Positions 34,563 through 48,150 of a DNA stretch of 64,000 nucleotides are shown piece after piece. The DNA lies in the NCBI GenBank assembly GCA_949318235.1, contig OX439137.1:23733653-23797652 (forward strand), in the 5' to 3' direction. The stretch comes from Ecdyonurus torrentis (lineage: Eukaryota; Arthropoda; Insecta; Ephemeroptera; Heptageniidae). A program made the translations under genes and the position numbers. How positions within the stretch are numbered: the first letter of the stretch is position 1; each line of letters opens with the position of its first letter. Below the pieces are notes generated by a model that was not told the origin of the DNA, ran no database searches, and was given only the letters and a program-made list of their open reading frames with translations.

Positions 34563-35238
34563 CTGAAACATAAAAAAAAAAAAAAATGCATCTTTTAAGA
34601 TTTTGTTTACTCAAAAGTATTTTTTCTTGTAAGCTTATTTATAGAGAAAGAGGATTTCCCTCCCTTTCAAATACAGTTTGATATATTTTTTGTGCATTAA
34701 ATTTTTAGTTGTATATGGCATTAAAAATATACTTTCTGCCACTCTCAACACCAAATACATGATACTATGAACTGTCTGGGTCAATAAATTTTCTTAATTC
34801 TTGTGAAAATCATATATTAATCCCAGTTCTAATTCCTGTGGGCATTTTCATGCGTTTGCTCATTTTATGACAAAATTACCCAGGACTAAAATGCTTTACC
34901 AATATAAAAATTAAATCATTTATATTAAAAAAACAATAACAACAACTTTTAAGGCATTAAAATCATTAAAGGACATTAATCTGCATTAATAATGATATTA
35001 TTTTAAACAGTTTTCCCAAATCCCTCAAATTGCTGACTTAATAATTAGCTTGCACTAAAATACTCCCTTTCTAAAGCTAGTTCAATTCCTTTATTATATC
35101 CCTTATTACATAATATTATAGTCAAAAACCTACATCATTTCTATAAAACAGAGTCTCTATATTTGATTAAAATTAACTGATTATATTAATAGAAATCCCC
35201 ATAGAATCTACTCTGAATTCAATTTTACATCTAAAAAG

Positions 35239-35581
35239 TTAAAGCCATAGACCACATAAAACAACATGTGCTTTTTAATGAATAAACAAGAAATGGGATC
35301 TTCAAAACTGATGACAACTTTTACCAGTATGTTAATGTAGCCCCACGAGAGAACGTGAAAATACTGTAAAGTATGCAATTTGCTTGAAAATTCATGTTTA
35401 TGACGTTAGAAACATGCAAAAATTAGTATGAAAATGTTGTGCTGGTTGCATAAATCAAATTTTCTGATCATTGCTACGGGGCTTCTGTTGGGTTTTGAGA
35501 CAAACTAATGTTATTTATGTAAGTCCCATCAAGTGTTTTGTGATATAAATGCTTATGTTTTCTTTTGTTCTATTCCTTTAA
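35239..35581 (-). mobile_element. Repeat family C, copy 2
   Basis: 343 bp from TTAAAGCCATAGACCACAT to TTGTTCTATTCCTTTAA, both ends inside TTAA. The TGACGTCA of other copies is mutated to TGACGTTA here. Confidence 0.7.
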
Positions 35582-36013
35582 GCAACATTTTTTAATGTTA
35601 TATAGAAAATATAATATTCATTAGAAAAACACGCACGAAATGTAAGTGCTATTTTTATATAAAATGTAATTTGATTTTTATATTACTGTAACCTTATTAC
35701 ATTTTTATTTTTATTATTGTTGTGTCATTATTAACTGTATTGACAATCTTTAGAAAAGAGCAACAACAGAAAAATCTAATTTCTTAAAACAACAGCAGCG
35801 ATAAAAGTTTTTTTTTTAAATGTCAGTCTATACTATTTATTAACTTTGCCATATTTACGAGATGCCTTCTTACGTGCTGTGTAAATTTTTTTTTTCATTA
35901 CTGGATAAAGTTTTTTCTAACATCATATATTATTTTCCTGACTCAACAACTACAACCCGTATCAACTTTTAGATGGAACTATGAACCGGATTACAGCTCT
36001 ATAAATAAAGAAA

Positions 36014-36042
36014 CACAAAAAACACACACACACACACACACA
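36014..36042. repeat. (CA)n microsatellite
   Basis: About eleven CA units. Confidence 0.9.
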
Positions 36043-36209
36043 AAAAAAAACATTATAAAGAATAAAGAAGTATACAGCGAAAAAAATGTTTATATTATAT
36101 GTCTATAAACACTTATTTTTACTCGTGTACTCTTTTAGCAGTGAATGAAAGAAACAAAAGTTCACCTACAACAAACACTCTCTTGAAAGAAAGAAAGAAT
36201 GTACTCTAT

Positions 36210-36278
36210 TAACCGGAACAACGTAGAAAATATAGCTCCGTAAATCCTTTACTATATATTGGAGTTCCGGTTAGTGTC
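36210..36278. repeat. Small inverted repeat
   Basis: TTAACCGGAAC ... GTTCCGGTTA over about 68 bases; may be a short foldback element. One copy. Confidence 0.35.
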
Positions 36279-37054
36279 ATCCCATTATGTTATACAACAT
36301 GTATTGTATTGAAAGGATTATATTTTATGAAATATAACCTTTTTACTGATAAGTTAATCATTTCGAACTATTATTGCATCGTTATTCAAAAAAAGCTGAA
36401 AATATTGACAAATTTTTGACTGGCACTTAACTGCAACTTAACTATAATGTACACACTACACATGATTGTGTTAATAAGTTTTACCATTCAAATTGTTGCG
36501 CCAAAATTGAGACAAATACGCACTACATTTAAATGGTAAAATATATTATCACATAATGTATTATTATATTTAAATATTATATAATCACATAATATATAAA
36601 GCATAATAATATAATAACATTATATTAAAAAAAAATACAAATAAAAATATACACAATTTGATACAAATTCTCATGCCTTTCTAAAATAGTAATTTATTAT
36701 AAAACACCTTGATTTTCAACTTCACGCTATTGAAAATGTTTTCCATTATATGGAATTAAAAATCTACTACATCTATTAATTAAATGGATACTTTCATATA
36801 TGTGATGAGATGAGTTTCAAAACTCTGCTCCACGTTTTGCCTTTTATTATGTAGTACTTATACTATTAGCACTGAATCATACTGCATTATCAAATTTCTG
36901 TGAACACAATGTTAAAAATCAAGTATATAAATAAAATGATTAGAAAAAGTAGACGTTATAATATAGTGCTTATATTTCAATGTTCAATTATCAAGCTTTT
37001 ATGTGACATTGTATCTATAATGATTTGAACTATAAAATACATTTTGCTGTAGGT

Positions 37055-37166
<112 letters not shown>

Positions 37167-40159
37167 AATAATGCTCCATATATTCTCCAACAAAACAATC
37201 AATAAATTTACTTCCATATTCGAGATTTCTCTCTACTTTTTATTCCATTTTCCCTGCGCCTTTATTACACGTTGTGTATGTTACATACATACATACGTGT
37301 TATTAAAATCTACCATAAAAAAAAACTACCTATACTTGCTTGTTGTAAAAAGACTTTTTATATAAAATTGTAATCAACAAGCTTTTGATATTTTGTTGTA
37401 TAGATTTTGTTTTAAGTTTTAAAAAATATATATACAACAAAAAGTTAGATGTATTTTTAATTTGCGATAAAGAGATGCGTGAACTTTTTTTTACTCAAAT
37501 GTTGTTTTGTGAGTTGATTGAAAAATATTTATACATATTTTGTGATATTCCAGTAAAAACATTAAAAAATGTGAATCGGTAACAAAACATTGATTTTTTT
37601 TTTCACTTTCAGTGTTACGTAGAAAGAAAAACATAGTTTTAAAATTTTTAAGGTTTTCAATTTTCTTTTTGATCTTTGCTAGATTATTTATTTTGATGGA
37701 GAATGAATGCAAAAAGAAATTTAAATTTTGAAAAGTAAGAAAATATAAGTATGTAATGTAGAACTTTAAACGGTAGAATTGAAACGGTTTCTTCTAAGAA
37801 TGAAACAATGGTTAATAATAATAAAAAAAATTTAAGCGACGAAGTTATATAGTATAATAGGTATTTTGTAAAACTTTTTCTTAGAAATAAATATTTGCTC
37901 CCTATATATATAACTAAAAATTTATTAAAATACTTAATAATCTTATGGGAGAAATTTATTTTTTTATTTAGGCTTTCCATACTTTATTATTTTTACAATT
38001 TGATGTTTTTAATAAGATGGCTAATTTTTTTGAACTTTTTTTTTTAAATATTCGTTTCTTTAAAAAACACATTAAGTATTTTCAGATGCACTGATAACAT
38101 AATGTACCGAAAGTAAATACATTTTTAATTAGGTCCTGCGATAAAGAGATAAAAAAAAAAAAAAAAAAAACGCATATCCCGATAAAATTAAATTTTTTAC
38201 ATTATTATTACTTTTAAATATTTTTTTATTAAAAGGCAATTCACTATTTTCAATCGAGTTTGCAATAAATAGGTATTTTCCATATTTATCCTGAATATAG
38301 GATATTGATTTATGAATGGTAGAAAAACCATTTTATAAGTATGGGCATTGCATGCAGTTTTTACTGCGTCTCCTTAAAACTTTACAAAATTTGATTGAGT
38401 TAAACTGTTTTTTAATTAAAAAAAACTTACAATTAGTTCTATTAGTATCTGTTGTCAAAATTGAAATTTCTTAAAATGCAAACAACTATTGCGTATTCAA
38501 CAAACAACTTTTTATATTCCATATTTTTCACACTTCCAACACAGACACATAAACTACAAATGTATGTTTTTGATGAAAAATAGTGCGCACTATTTTTTAC
38601 AAGTAAAAATATATATATCATAAAGAATTTTTATATAATATACTGTACAGTAGTCTTATAAAAAAAATAATATCAAAATATCTTTATGGGTTATGTTATC
38701 AAAAATTTTATGTATCTCTTATTTTTATAATAAAGTATATATATATATATATATTTTTTATTTAACTTTATAGTTTATATACACCTCAAAAACACATGTC
38801 TAGGGGTAATTCAATGATTACCTTAAAGGTAAATATAAATATAGATTTCTAATTTCCACCATTTTAATGCACCAGCTGGATAGTTATACTTATAATTCCA
38901 TTGTTGTCATCATTTATAAGCTATACCTCTGTACTCACAATGTAAGTGTTTTAACTTTTTTTTTTTTTCTGTTAGGATTGTTTCTGTTTCGAATACGATT
39001 AAAGGAAAAAGAAAAATAACAAAAAAATTAAATTTTTGAATTTTGAATGTATGGTGACTTCTTATTTCATAGATTCATAATTTTAGCTCTAGAAAACACA
39101 ACATACTAGAAAACCTTCAATATGCTTCGTGACCTTTTTATTCAATTTATTTTTAGAAATAAAATAAAAATCTATAAGTAGAAGATTTATAAACTAAAGC
39201 CTAAGCTGGACTTTATAAGCTTATATATATTTTGACCCAAAGGCTAACTGAAAAAACCTTTTACAAGTTTTTAGTAATCCTAGAGATTAAGAAACTAATT
39301 TAAACTATATTGATTCTATGCTTGACCAATCAAAATTACGATTTTCATTGTGAAAATAATTTTGTATACTCAATAATATCATTTTTAAACTGTGGCTACT
39401 TAACTAAAGTATATTGGTTTATAGTAAATAAGAAAAATGTTTATGGCTGGAAATGAGGTTACAACGTTAATATGTTTGGGTAAAGTATAAAAATTGGCTA
39501 GACATTCGTGAGGCTTAATCTTTGCCAATTTTTTATATAGTATTTTTATGATTATTATTATAATTAGGATAAGAAAAAAATTCTTTATTTACTCAGGCAG
39601 TTCATAGTAAGATATGGTGTTACAAAAAGCATTGGTCTTGTCAAAATATTTACAATAAATTATAATAAAATATATTTATATAATTTATTGTAAATATATT
39701 AAATTAATATATATGTTACATAAACAAATAATAACTACTGACATGAACAAAAAATAAGCTCAAGTCAATTCACTTTTTTTCTATGTCAAATAGGACTTTT
39801 TGTATTTTCTTTTTGATTGATATTAGTTCTAAAGTGTCAATAATATCAAGATATTCATGATAATATAGTACAAGTGCTTATAAAAAATAACCATATTTAT
39901 GATCTGTCAATAAAAATAATATTTAAATTTCTTTATGAAAACAGATATTTTCCTCACTTCTTGCTATATCATAAAAAAGAGGAACTTAACATGAAACAGA
40001 TATAACACTTAAGTCGATGTTAGAAGCATGAATAATTCATAATTTTTATATGATGTAACAGGAAGAGCATAAAGAGCTTTAGCTTTTATCAAGAATATCA
40101 ATCGTTGCGTAATATAGTTTTAAATTTTAACTATCAAAATAATCAAAATAATGTTTTAT

Positions 40160-40493
40160 TGAATGATTGAACATAAAATTGAATTTCGAAAACTGATGAC
40201 AATTTTTACCAGAAAGTAAATATAGCCCAACAAGAGAGAGTAAAAATACTTAAAGTATGCTATTAGCGTGTCAATTCCGGTTTATCACATCAGAAACAGG
40301 CAAAATTAATATGAAAATGTTGTGCAGGTTGCTTAAGTCGAAATTTTCTGATACTTTTTGTATTTTTTTATATTTTCTGATCACTGCTACAGCGCTAGAA
40401 TTGGGTTTTAATACAAACTAATGTTATTTATGGAAGTCCCATCAAGTGTTTTGTGATGTAAATTCTTTTGTTTTCTTCTGGCCTATTCCTTAA
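40160..40493 (-). mobile_element. Repeat family C, copy 3
   Basis: Right end CTGGCCTATTCCTTAA and interior GAAAACTGATGACAATTTTT, AGTAAATATAGCCCAACAAG and GTTGTGCAGGTTGCTTAAG match the family; the left end is degraded. It carries an extra ATATTTT-type duplication near 40360. Confidence 0.6.
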
Positions 40494-41859
40494 ATGATAC
40501 GGGTAAATAATAATACTTGAAATTAAAAAATAAATCATAAAAAGTAATTCATTTACTTCAATCTTTAATATTATGGACACCTTAATCCATATAAACAAAT
40601 GATTATGAATAAAATTTACTCCAATCAAATAACAAATATTTCTTTTAAAAATGCTTTGAATTAATACATATATAAAAATTATTTAGAAGTTCCTTTCTGT
40701 ATAGTGAAATATTCACATGTAGTTATATAAAAAATACAAAAATAATTAATTTCTAGGTTTTCATTTTGTATTTTTTTTTTAATATGCTCATAATTAAATG
40801 TCTTGTTTTGAAAACTACTTTTTAATTAATAACAACGTAATAAAATAATTAATTAATTACGAAAGTTAATTAAAATACAGCAGTTTAATGTATGGAAAGA
40901 TGAATGAATTCTACTTATATGTCTTTGAATGCTGTACTAATGAGTGGTTTGAATAACAAAAGTTTCGAAAGTGATTTTTGTTGTTTTAATTTTAAAATTA
41001 ATTGCTCTCCGGGTTGCATAAGCTGCAGGATGATGTTTTCTTTCGTTTTTATTGCTGTGCAATTTTTTCTTTGCAGAACTAAAAAAAAAATATATATAAT
41101 AAAAAAAAAATCATAAAAAGATTTTTATTTTTCACAGTAACAATGTTATACACTTTTTTCCCATCCTACGTTCCATAAAAAAAAAAAGTTTCAAACTATA
41201 ATATTTTTTTCCGATGATTCCCACAAAAACTGATCAAAAGTTTTTTATTGAAGAGATTTACGATAGGAATAAGATGAGAGTCATGTTGAAAATGTTATTG
41301 TGATCAGAATACAAAGTAGATCCTTATAATAAGATTATTTGATGTATGACGCCCATATAGAAAAAGAATAACTTTTTTTCAATATAATAGTTTAAAATAG
41401 AGATTTATAGCTTCATTTACTTTTCAATAAAGTATACTGAGCATTTAAAAAAAATATTGACCTGGGGGAAATTTTACTATAGAATTTTTGTATGTTTGGC
41501 AACTGTTTTGAATAAAATTGTTTATACCTAAAATTTTACTCTAAAAATATTTGTAACAATATCAATGTAATATTTCATGTAATAACTTTTTTCATAGCTA
41601 AAAACAGTAAAAATAAAAAGACGAAATTAAAAAACACTTTCTGTTTTGACATTTTTTTTAAATACATCACAAATGCACAGGCTAAAAAAAAAAATAATAA
41701 AAAACTTACTGAAATGAAATAGCACATAATGAAGCACCAGTAATTTTGTCCCATACAGTGTTCGCGTAAAGAAAAAAAATTGCGTAAAAAATTACAAATT
41801 GGAAGCTAAAGTTTCTAAAATAAAACTTTAACAAATTTGGAACCATTTTTAAAAATTAC

Positions 41860-41892
<33 letters not shown>

Positions 41893-42758
41893 ACCAATCT
41901 ACGTAATTTTAAATTATAAATATATTTTAATCATTTAAAAAGAAATCACTCCAAAGACTAATAATTTGATGTTAACTTTTCTTTATGTGCTTTTATTATC
42001 TGTTTATTACAATTTAAAAGTCAATAAAATTTCGATATGAGTGAGAGAAATTGCAGAAGTTTTAAGTAGCTCTCATGAAGTAATTTTCAACTTTTGCTCT
42101 TTAACTTAACTATATTACAAAGTTACAAGTATGCTTTTCAAATTTCAACATAATATACTTTTTTTTTGTACTCCTCGCATTATTATACTTCTAATTGCTA
42201 AAGTTTTAATTAAGTCACGTGGAAATATACTTGTCATACTTGTCAAAAGTAGCTAAAAAAAAAAAAAAAAAAAAAAAAAAGTTAAACGGGACAAAAACTT
42301 AATAATGATTATTTTTATGTCCTTAAAAAAGTTGTAGATCTATAGAAATGTTGAAAATATTTTTATTAACTTTTTTAGTTATTTGTTTTATATATCTACA
42401 CGGATAAAAATTAATGAGAAAAAATAAAAAAGCTGTAGATCAATTTTAACAACCTTTATTAAAAATATCATAATTCATGCTGTACTGAAATGTAATGCAT
42501 GAATAACTTTTTCAATACATTATCCTTATAGGAAAATAGAAAAACCTGGCAAACTGCGATAACAGATAATAGCTATGAGGGGAAAATAACACTCAAATAT
42601 TAGAGAGGAGAACGGGCATACAGTGTTGTAATTCAGTCAATTGTCATGAAAATTTTTTTATTGTAGTTTGGTACATTGTTCTGTATAGCGACAATGTTGC
42701 ACAATATCCTCTCCCGCAAACTAAACCACTGGCCAACTTCCGGTTACCTGTTAAACTC

Positions 42759-42951
42759 TGACCGCTTATGTTTATTCTAAAACAGGAAAAGGAAGTGCTG
42801 GAAAAGGAAACCATGTGATAATAACGTGGGAGGTGGCTCAGGCCTAGCTTGCTGTTGCTGCTGGCACGAAGTTTTCTCCCACTTTTACTGTCACGTGGTT
42901 TCCTCTTCTGGCACTTCCTTTTCCGTCATTTTGAGTAAACATAAGCGGTCA
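42759..42951. mobile_element. Repeat family D, copy 3
   Basis: 193 bp: TGACCGCTTATGTTTATTCT at the left, GAGTAAACATAAGCGGTCA at the right; inner GGAAAAGGAAGTGCTGG pairs with CTGGCACTTCCTTTTCC. The best-kept ends of this family. Confidence 0.75.
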
Positions 42952-43203
42952 TTTAGTTAAGGCCCTGATCAAAGTCACGTTACCAGTGATTCAATAAAGT
43001 GAAGTTCTTAGAGGAAGTGTCTATGATAGTATAGTAAACAGAAATTTTTAAACAATAAATCTATTGAGAGAAATATATGAACCAGTTATATATGATAGTA
43101 ACTATCTGTATCATGACCAAGCAATACTACTTTGTTAAACGATTGATTAGGTAAAACAATGAGCAACTTAAAAATATAAAGTTTTTGAGTTATTCCAGAA
43201 TAG

Positions 43204-43740
43204 CAATTCAATTCAATTCAAATTCAAATTCAATTCAAAATATATTTATTCATTTCTTTCATCCTACAATCACAATATACAAAAAGCATATCCGCTTAGG
43301 TTATTGTAAATAATAAATTTACAATTAGAAATGATAGTCAAATACAAAACATAATTATATACACACAATGAGGAAATATTTACAACAAATATATTATAAA
43401 CTAGGTAACTGAAAACATAAAGACCAAAATAAATTATAGCTATATATGTTATAATCATTGGTCTTTTAAATATTCATCAATTGAATAGAATTGCTTGTTT
43501 AATAGAAATGTTTTTAATGTCCTTTTAAATAGTATAGGATCTTCAATCTGTCTCATATGTGTAGGCAGACTATTATAAATCTGCAAACAACCACAGAAAG
43601 GACCTCTATTATACATTACTGTTCTTTTGTACATACTAGAGATTTTTGATTTAACATTTCTTGCAGTGCAATATTAAAGCTTTATAGCATTGCAATGATT
43701 CATTAAAGCATTCTTTTCTCTGTGTAGTTAATAAAAAAAA
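43204..43740 (-). mobile_element. LINE (non-LTR) 3' end with reverse-transcriptase ORF tail
   Basis: On the minus strand 43631-43455 reads MYKRTVMYNRGPFCGCLQIY, NSLPTHMRQIEDPILFKRTL, KTFLLNKQFYSIDEYLKDQ, stop. The pattern R.....Y.G..(I/L)(W/Y)NSLP..(I/M)R......FK..LK..LL is the usual C-terminus of Jockey/CR1-type non-LTR ORF2 proteins. Upstream, CTARNVKSKISS continues the frame and then an in-frame stop breaks it. The 3' UTR (43454-43240) ends in AATAAATATATTTTGAATTG and (TTGAA)n units. It is truncated and inactive. Confidence 0.65.
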
Positions 43741-43887
43741 AGAGCTTTATTTTTAGAATATTTACTTTTACAATTACTTTTTTTTTTTTTTTTTTTTTTT
43801 TTTGTAAAATAATATACGTTTTTACAAGCTTTAATAAAATATAATACCAGATAAAAATGTATACCATATATAACAAAAATAGAGCTA

Positions 43888-44178
43888 TTAATTGAAGTAA
43901 TTTAGGACAAGTTTGTTTGGTACTGTTATTGCAAAATTGACGTTGATATATAATAAATTGTTGCGGCTAGAAAATTGAGATTGATGCAATTTTATGATAA
44001 ATGTATAAACATTAAATTTTAATAACTTTAACAATTTCAGTTTGATATGACGTTCTGTTATCTTTGTAAACCAACCATTTATTAATCTGTAAATGTACAC
44101 AAATCCCCTAAAAAGCTGGAAACATGAATTCAAACCAAAATTTTGTCGAATAATAAGTTTACAGTATATAATTATCAT
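43888..44178 (-). pseudogene. AT-rich open frame, possibly upstream part of the same LINE
   Basis: 96 codons including TERHIKLKLLKLLKFNVYTF. Non-LTR ORF2 proteins often have a LxxLKxxNVYxL-like stretch roughly 60-100 residues before the NSLP motif, and strand and spacing fit. The match is loose, and a poly(T) insertion lies between. It may equally be noise. Confidence 0.2.
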
Positions 44179-44196
44179 TCCGTAATTTATTCCTTC

Positions 44197-44230
<34 letters not shown>

Positions 44231-44570
44231 AATTCATAACATCTATTTGTGCTGAAGTTTTACGTATACAAATATTTATCAAAACTTTCATATCAAAATT
44301 CATGTTTAGGAAGAATTTAACATAATTTGAAGAAAATTTATAGCAATTTTATTGCATTACTTTGCAAGTGCTTCAAGACTTCGTTTATACTCTTGAAAAT
44401 TGTACGTGTTTCTTTTGATCTTTGAAAGCAAAATATAAACACAAAGTAGTAGGCTGAAAGGATAACTATATGGCTGTATAGCAAAGCTAATTTTGTTCAT
44501 TGAAGAAATAAAGCTTCGCTACAGAGTTACTCAATTTTATATACTAGGAATTTTACTCTTTGGCTCTAAA

Positions 44571-44608
44571 CTTATAGACCACATGTAACATCATATGCTT
44601 TTTAATAA
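44571..44608 (-). repeat. Truncated family C end
   Basis: ATAGACCACATGTAACATCA then TATGCTTTTTAATAATTAA repeats the first 40 bases of the neighbouring family C copy, as if that copy inserted into, or duplicated from, an older one. Confidence 0.45.
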
Positions 44609-44952
44609 TTAAAGCCATGGACCACACTAAACAACATGTGCTTTTTAATGAATAAACACGAAATGGGATCTTCAAAACTGATGACAATTTTTACTAGACT
44701 GTTAATGTAGCCCCACGAGAGAGCGTGAAAAAATTGTAAAATATGGAATTTGCGTGACTATTCATGTTTATGACGTCAGAAACATAAAAAAATTAGTAAA
44801 AAAATATTGTGCGGGTTGCATAAATCAAAATTTTCTGATCACTGCTACGGAGCTACAGCTGGGTTTTGAGACAAAGTAAAGTTATTTATGTAAATCCCAT
44901 CAAGTGTTTTGTGATATAAATGCTTATGTTTTCTTCTGGTCTATTCTTTTAA
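44609..44952 (-). mobile_element. Repeat family C, copy 4
   Basis: 344 bp from TTAAAGCCATGGACCACAC to CTGGTCTATTCTTTTAA. TGACGTCA at 44771. All main landmarks kept. Confidence 0.7.
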
Positions 44953-45057
44953 GTAAATATTGTATAAGTAACTTTGTAATTACAATGCAACTCTCTTGTT
45001 TTGGATAGTAAAAAATTACGATTTAATTATAAATTTATATCAAATTGAAACGTTTGC

Positions 45058-45358
45058 TATAGGCATTCATGTTAAAGTTGACGCCATGTTGGATAACTCA
45101 ATAACATGTTTGACATAGGAAAATAACACATTTTGCCAGTTTAAAAACACTATGCAATATTTTTGAGAGCATTGATGCTGTAAATATGTTGAATTAGTAT
45201 CTCAAGCATGTGAGAAAATAACAATAACAAAAAAATTAACCGATATCCTAAAGAAGATCGCCTAAAACAAAGTTTGTACTATGCTGAGCAATGTTATTCA
45301 CTACTCCAGTATGACCTCCAAGCGCATTAAATATGACGTCATCCGCATACACCATATA
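45058..45358 (+). mobile_element. Repeat family B, copy 4
   Basis: Left end TATAGGCATTCATGTTAAAG (six bases of the terminus lost), right end TCCGCATACACCATATA. TGACGTCA at 45334. It runs directly into family K. Confidence 0.7.
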
Positions 45359-45650
45359 GGCCGGTTGCACGCATATTTAAGAGCCGCATTTTGCTGGTTA
45401 TGAATACATAGGCCAGCATAGGAAAAACGTAATTTTTATTTTTTTAATAGCAAAAGAAGCTTCAAACCTCAATAAAAGCCTTATTTCTAGCTCCTAATAA
45501 GCTCGAAGAATATGAGAAAAAATCGTTTAGTTGAAATAAACTCTTATTAAGTGAAAAATTAGGAAAAAAGGTGTTTATTCTATGCTGGACAATACATTAG
45601 GCACCATAAACATGGCGACAAAGCGCAAGGATGTGAAAGGGGTCTATTGG
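45355..45650 (+). mobile_element. Repeat family K, copy 2
   Basis: TATAGGCCGGTTGCACGCAT at the left, GGATGTGAAAGGGGTCTATT at the right. The match with 229-543 extends the whole length, including CATTAGGCACCATAAACATG. Confidence 0.6.
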
Positions 45651-46529
45651 CAAGCAAAAGTATAACTTAAATATTTTCAAGCTATGCAATTCAACAGTAT
45701 AAGGCTTTAAAATATAAAACCATTTACTGCGCAGTTAATAAATATTACGCAACAACCTAAAAACGTATAAAATATCACAAAGTATATGATGTAGTACTTA
45801 AATATCCTTTCTATATCAACATCTTATATACTTTTATTAATTGTTAAGTTATATTTTAAAATTAATATAATAAAATTTTATATTATTTACCACCTGTTAA
45901 CGTTACTACCTGTATGAATTTCAAACCATGGAAACGACAAAATGTTATATTTTAGCTGCTATATGGAGTATAGGTTGCATCTGTATAGTATAGTAGAGAG
46001 GGAATCGATTTTATGTTCTCTCTCTTTCTCTCTCTGCTACTAACAGTTACAATTCGCTCTCTCGTTTCCCACATTACACTCTACTACCCATCTCTCTCTC
46101 TCTCTCTGTTCTCCATGTTTCACAGTAATGTGCATGTATATAAAATATTACTTCTCTATACACAATATAAAGACAGATGTTTTACTACGGTATTGCATTC
46201 AATACATCGACAATGTTCCGGATATTTTGTGTTACAGTAATGACTTTAATTAACGGTTAAAAGATCGTATCTCTGATATTAAAAAATTGAACTCCTATGC
46301 TATTTTTTTAATTCAGTAGTAATAATTACCTCTGTTTAAAAAAAAAAAATCAATACTCGTTACCATCAAATAAGGAATACCACTTTTTTGTAGTATGACG
46401 TATGAGGCCCTATAATGGGAGTAAAATTACAAAAACTGCACGATTGACCATTTTAGAAGTTTTTTAAGCTTAAGTTTCTACGCGTAAAGCGTAAAATATG
46501 GTTTAAGCCTAGAATATTTTTACGGTTTG

Positions 46530-46640
46530 TCTAGTCTTTAATGGCAAATACCGGGATGTGTATTAAAGCCGTGGCTGGCACGTGTGTGCAATTTCCATTG
46601 TACAAGTCAATAAAGCAATGACTTGACGTGATTGTGGTAA
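46530..46640. repeat. Possible diverged copy of the 7185-7460 repeat
   Basis: GGCAAATACCGGGATGTGTA then TTAAAGCCGTGGCTGGCACG has the same order of elements (CAGG.GAATA.CGGGA then GGCCACAGCC) as the segment at 7185-7460, weakly. Confidence 0.2.
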
Positions 46641-46835
46641 AAATGTAGGACTAGAACACAAACATAGCAACAGCAAATATGCCTTTACAACATTTAGTCA
46701 AATCCACGTAGTACCTCATTTTTAACCTTCAGTAATTTATAGATTTTACTTCTCATCAAATAAAACATTTTGAATAGGTACTTGTATGAAACAATACAAG
46801 ACTTGTGTTTTATTCACCACTCTAGAGAACATGTA

Positions 46836-46936
46836 CACTCCTCCCGAATAAATTTGACCGGATGTGTTTAAATTTCCTTATATATTTAACATAATGGAGA
46901 TATGAATGCTGCAATCACATTTATTCGGGAGGAGTG
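46836..46936. mobile_element. Small TA-flanked MITE, 101 bp
   Basis: Ends CACTCCTCCCGAATAAAT and ATTTATTCGGGAGGAGTG are a perfect 18-base terminal inverted repeat, flanked on both sides by TA (GTAC). One copy. Perfect ends suggest recent insertion. Confidence 0.75.
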
Positions 46937-47136
46937 TACGTATACTTAATATCTTAAACTTTTGAATGTGCTCACCAAGTACAAGAAAAGTACACTTGGT
47001 CTTGCATCAGTGCTGGAGAAAACATTCTACGTTTCCTGTATTTGACATGCACTTATCTGCATGCACTAAAAATATACGTGACTGACACTTTTAGTACTCA
47101 GATTGACATAAAAGTATGTGCAGTTTCCGACAAATG

Positions 47137-47404
47137 ACAGCAAAATGGTGCATTACTTTAGTTATGAATACTAACTTATTTAAGATAATCACTTTTAAGT
47201 TATTATTAGTAGCTAAAATAATGCATTTTAGCAAATTATTAATAATAGCTATTTTAATTTAAAATAGCTTTAAAACAACTTAAATTAGCTATATTTAATA
47301 ACTTGCTAAATTGCATTATTTTAGCTACTCATAATAACTTAAAAGTGATTATATTAAATAAGTTAGGATTTGTAACTGAAGTAATGCACCAATTTTTACA
47401 GTGT
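47137..47404. mobile_element. Repeat family E, copy 2
   Basis: AGCAAAATGGTGCATTACTT at the left and AATGCACCAATTTTTACAGTG-type right end; arms ACTAACTTATTTAAGATAAT and AAATAAGTTAGGATTTG. Confidence 0.65.
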
Positions 47405-48150
47405 TACCTGTTACCATTTAAACGTTGATTTTCTTTTTTTTTTTTTTAATTTTTTATAATTTTTTTTTTTTTTTGCGCATCCTAAATTTTATGTGGAAAT
47501 GATAATGTTACGCCATATTTACGTGTTTTGTCGCGCGATCAGATGAGATGAATTATCCAGGAAGCCAAATACGCCTCGTGCTGCACATGAATAATATAGT
47601 TTCTACATTAAGTTTGATGCTCGGAAAAAAGCAGCAAGTTTAAATGGTAACCTTTCATTTTTATAAAACTGTACTATATACGTACAGACTTTTTAATATA
47701 ATATTTTAGTTTTTTAGCAATAAGATGCACTTATAAGGAAATTTTCAACAACGTAAATCTTCATATAAATAACATGGCATTTTCATAAAGCAACAATGTA
47801 AAAGTTTGTATGTCAATGTTTACAAAATTGAGAAAATGCTCTGGACCACATGTACTATACGTACATGACGAGTAAACTTTTGTTTGTTTGATTGTTTGAA
47901 AAGTTTTTGAATACCACTTAATTAAATACAGACTAGGCTAAACAGTAGTGAGAGCCATGAGCTTTTTATTCTTTATGTTAAAACTATTCCGACGGGTATT
48001 TGATATGTCTTAAATAAATAGGTAACATTTGCTTATAAACGTAATTTAAACAAAAACTTAATAATAAAAAAAAAAAAAAAAAAAAACTTGGTGTTTGGAA
48101 TTAACTTTAAAAACCTATTGGTGGGTTGAAGGAAATATATATATATATAT

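Noticed and set aside
37171..37980. Several open frames of 60-98 codons on both strands
   Set aside because: All overlap one another and are AT-driven; no GC rise as in the real exons.
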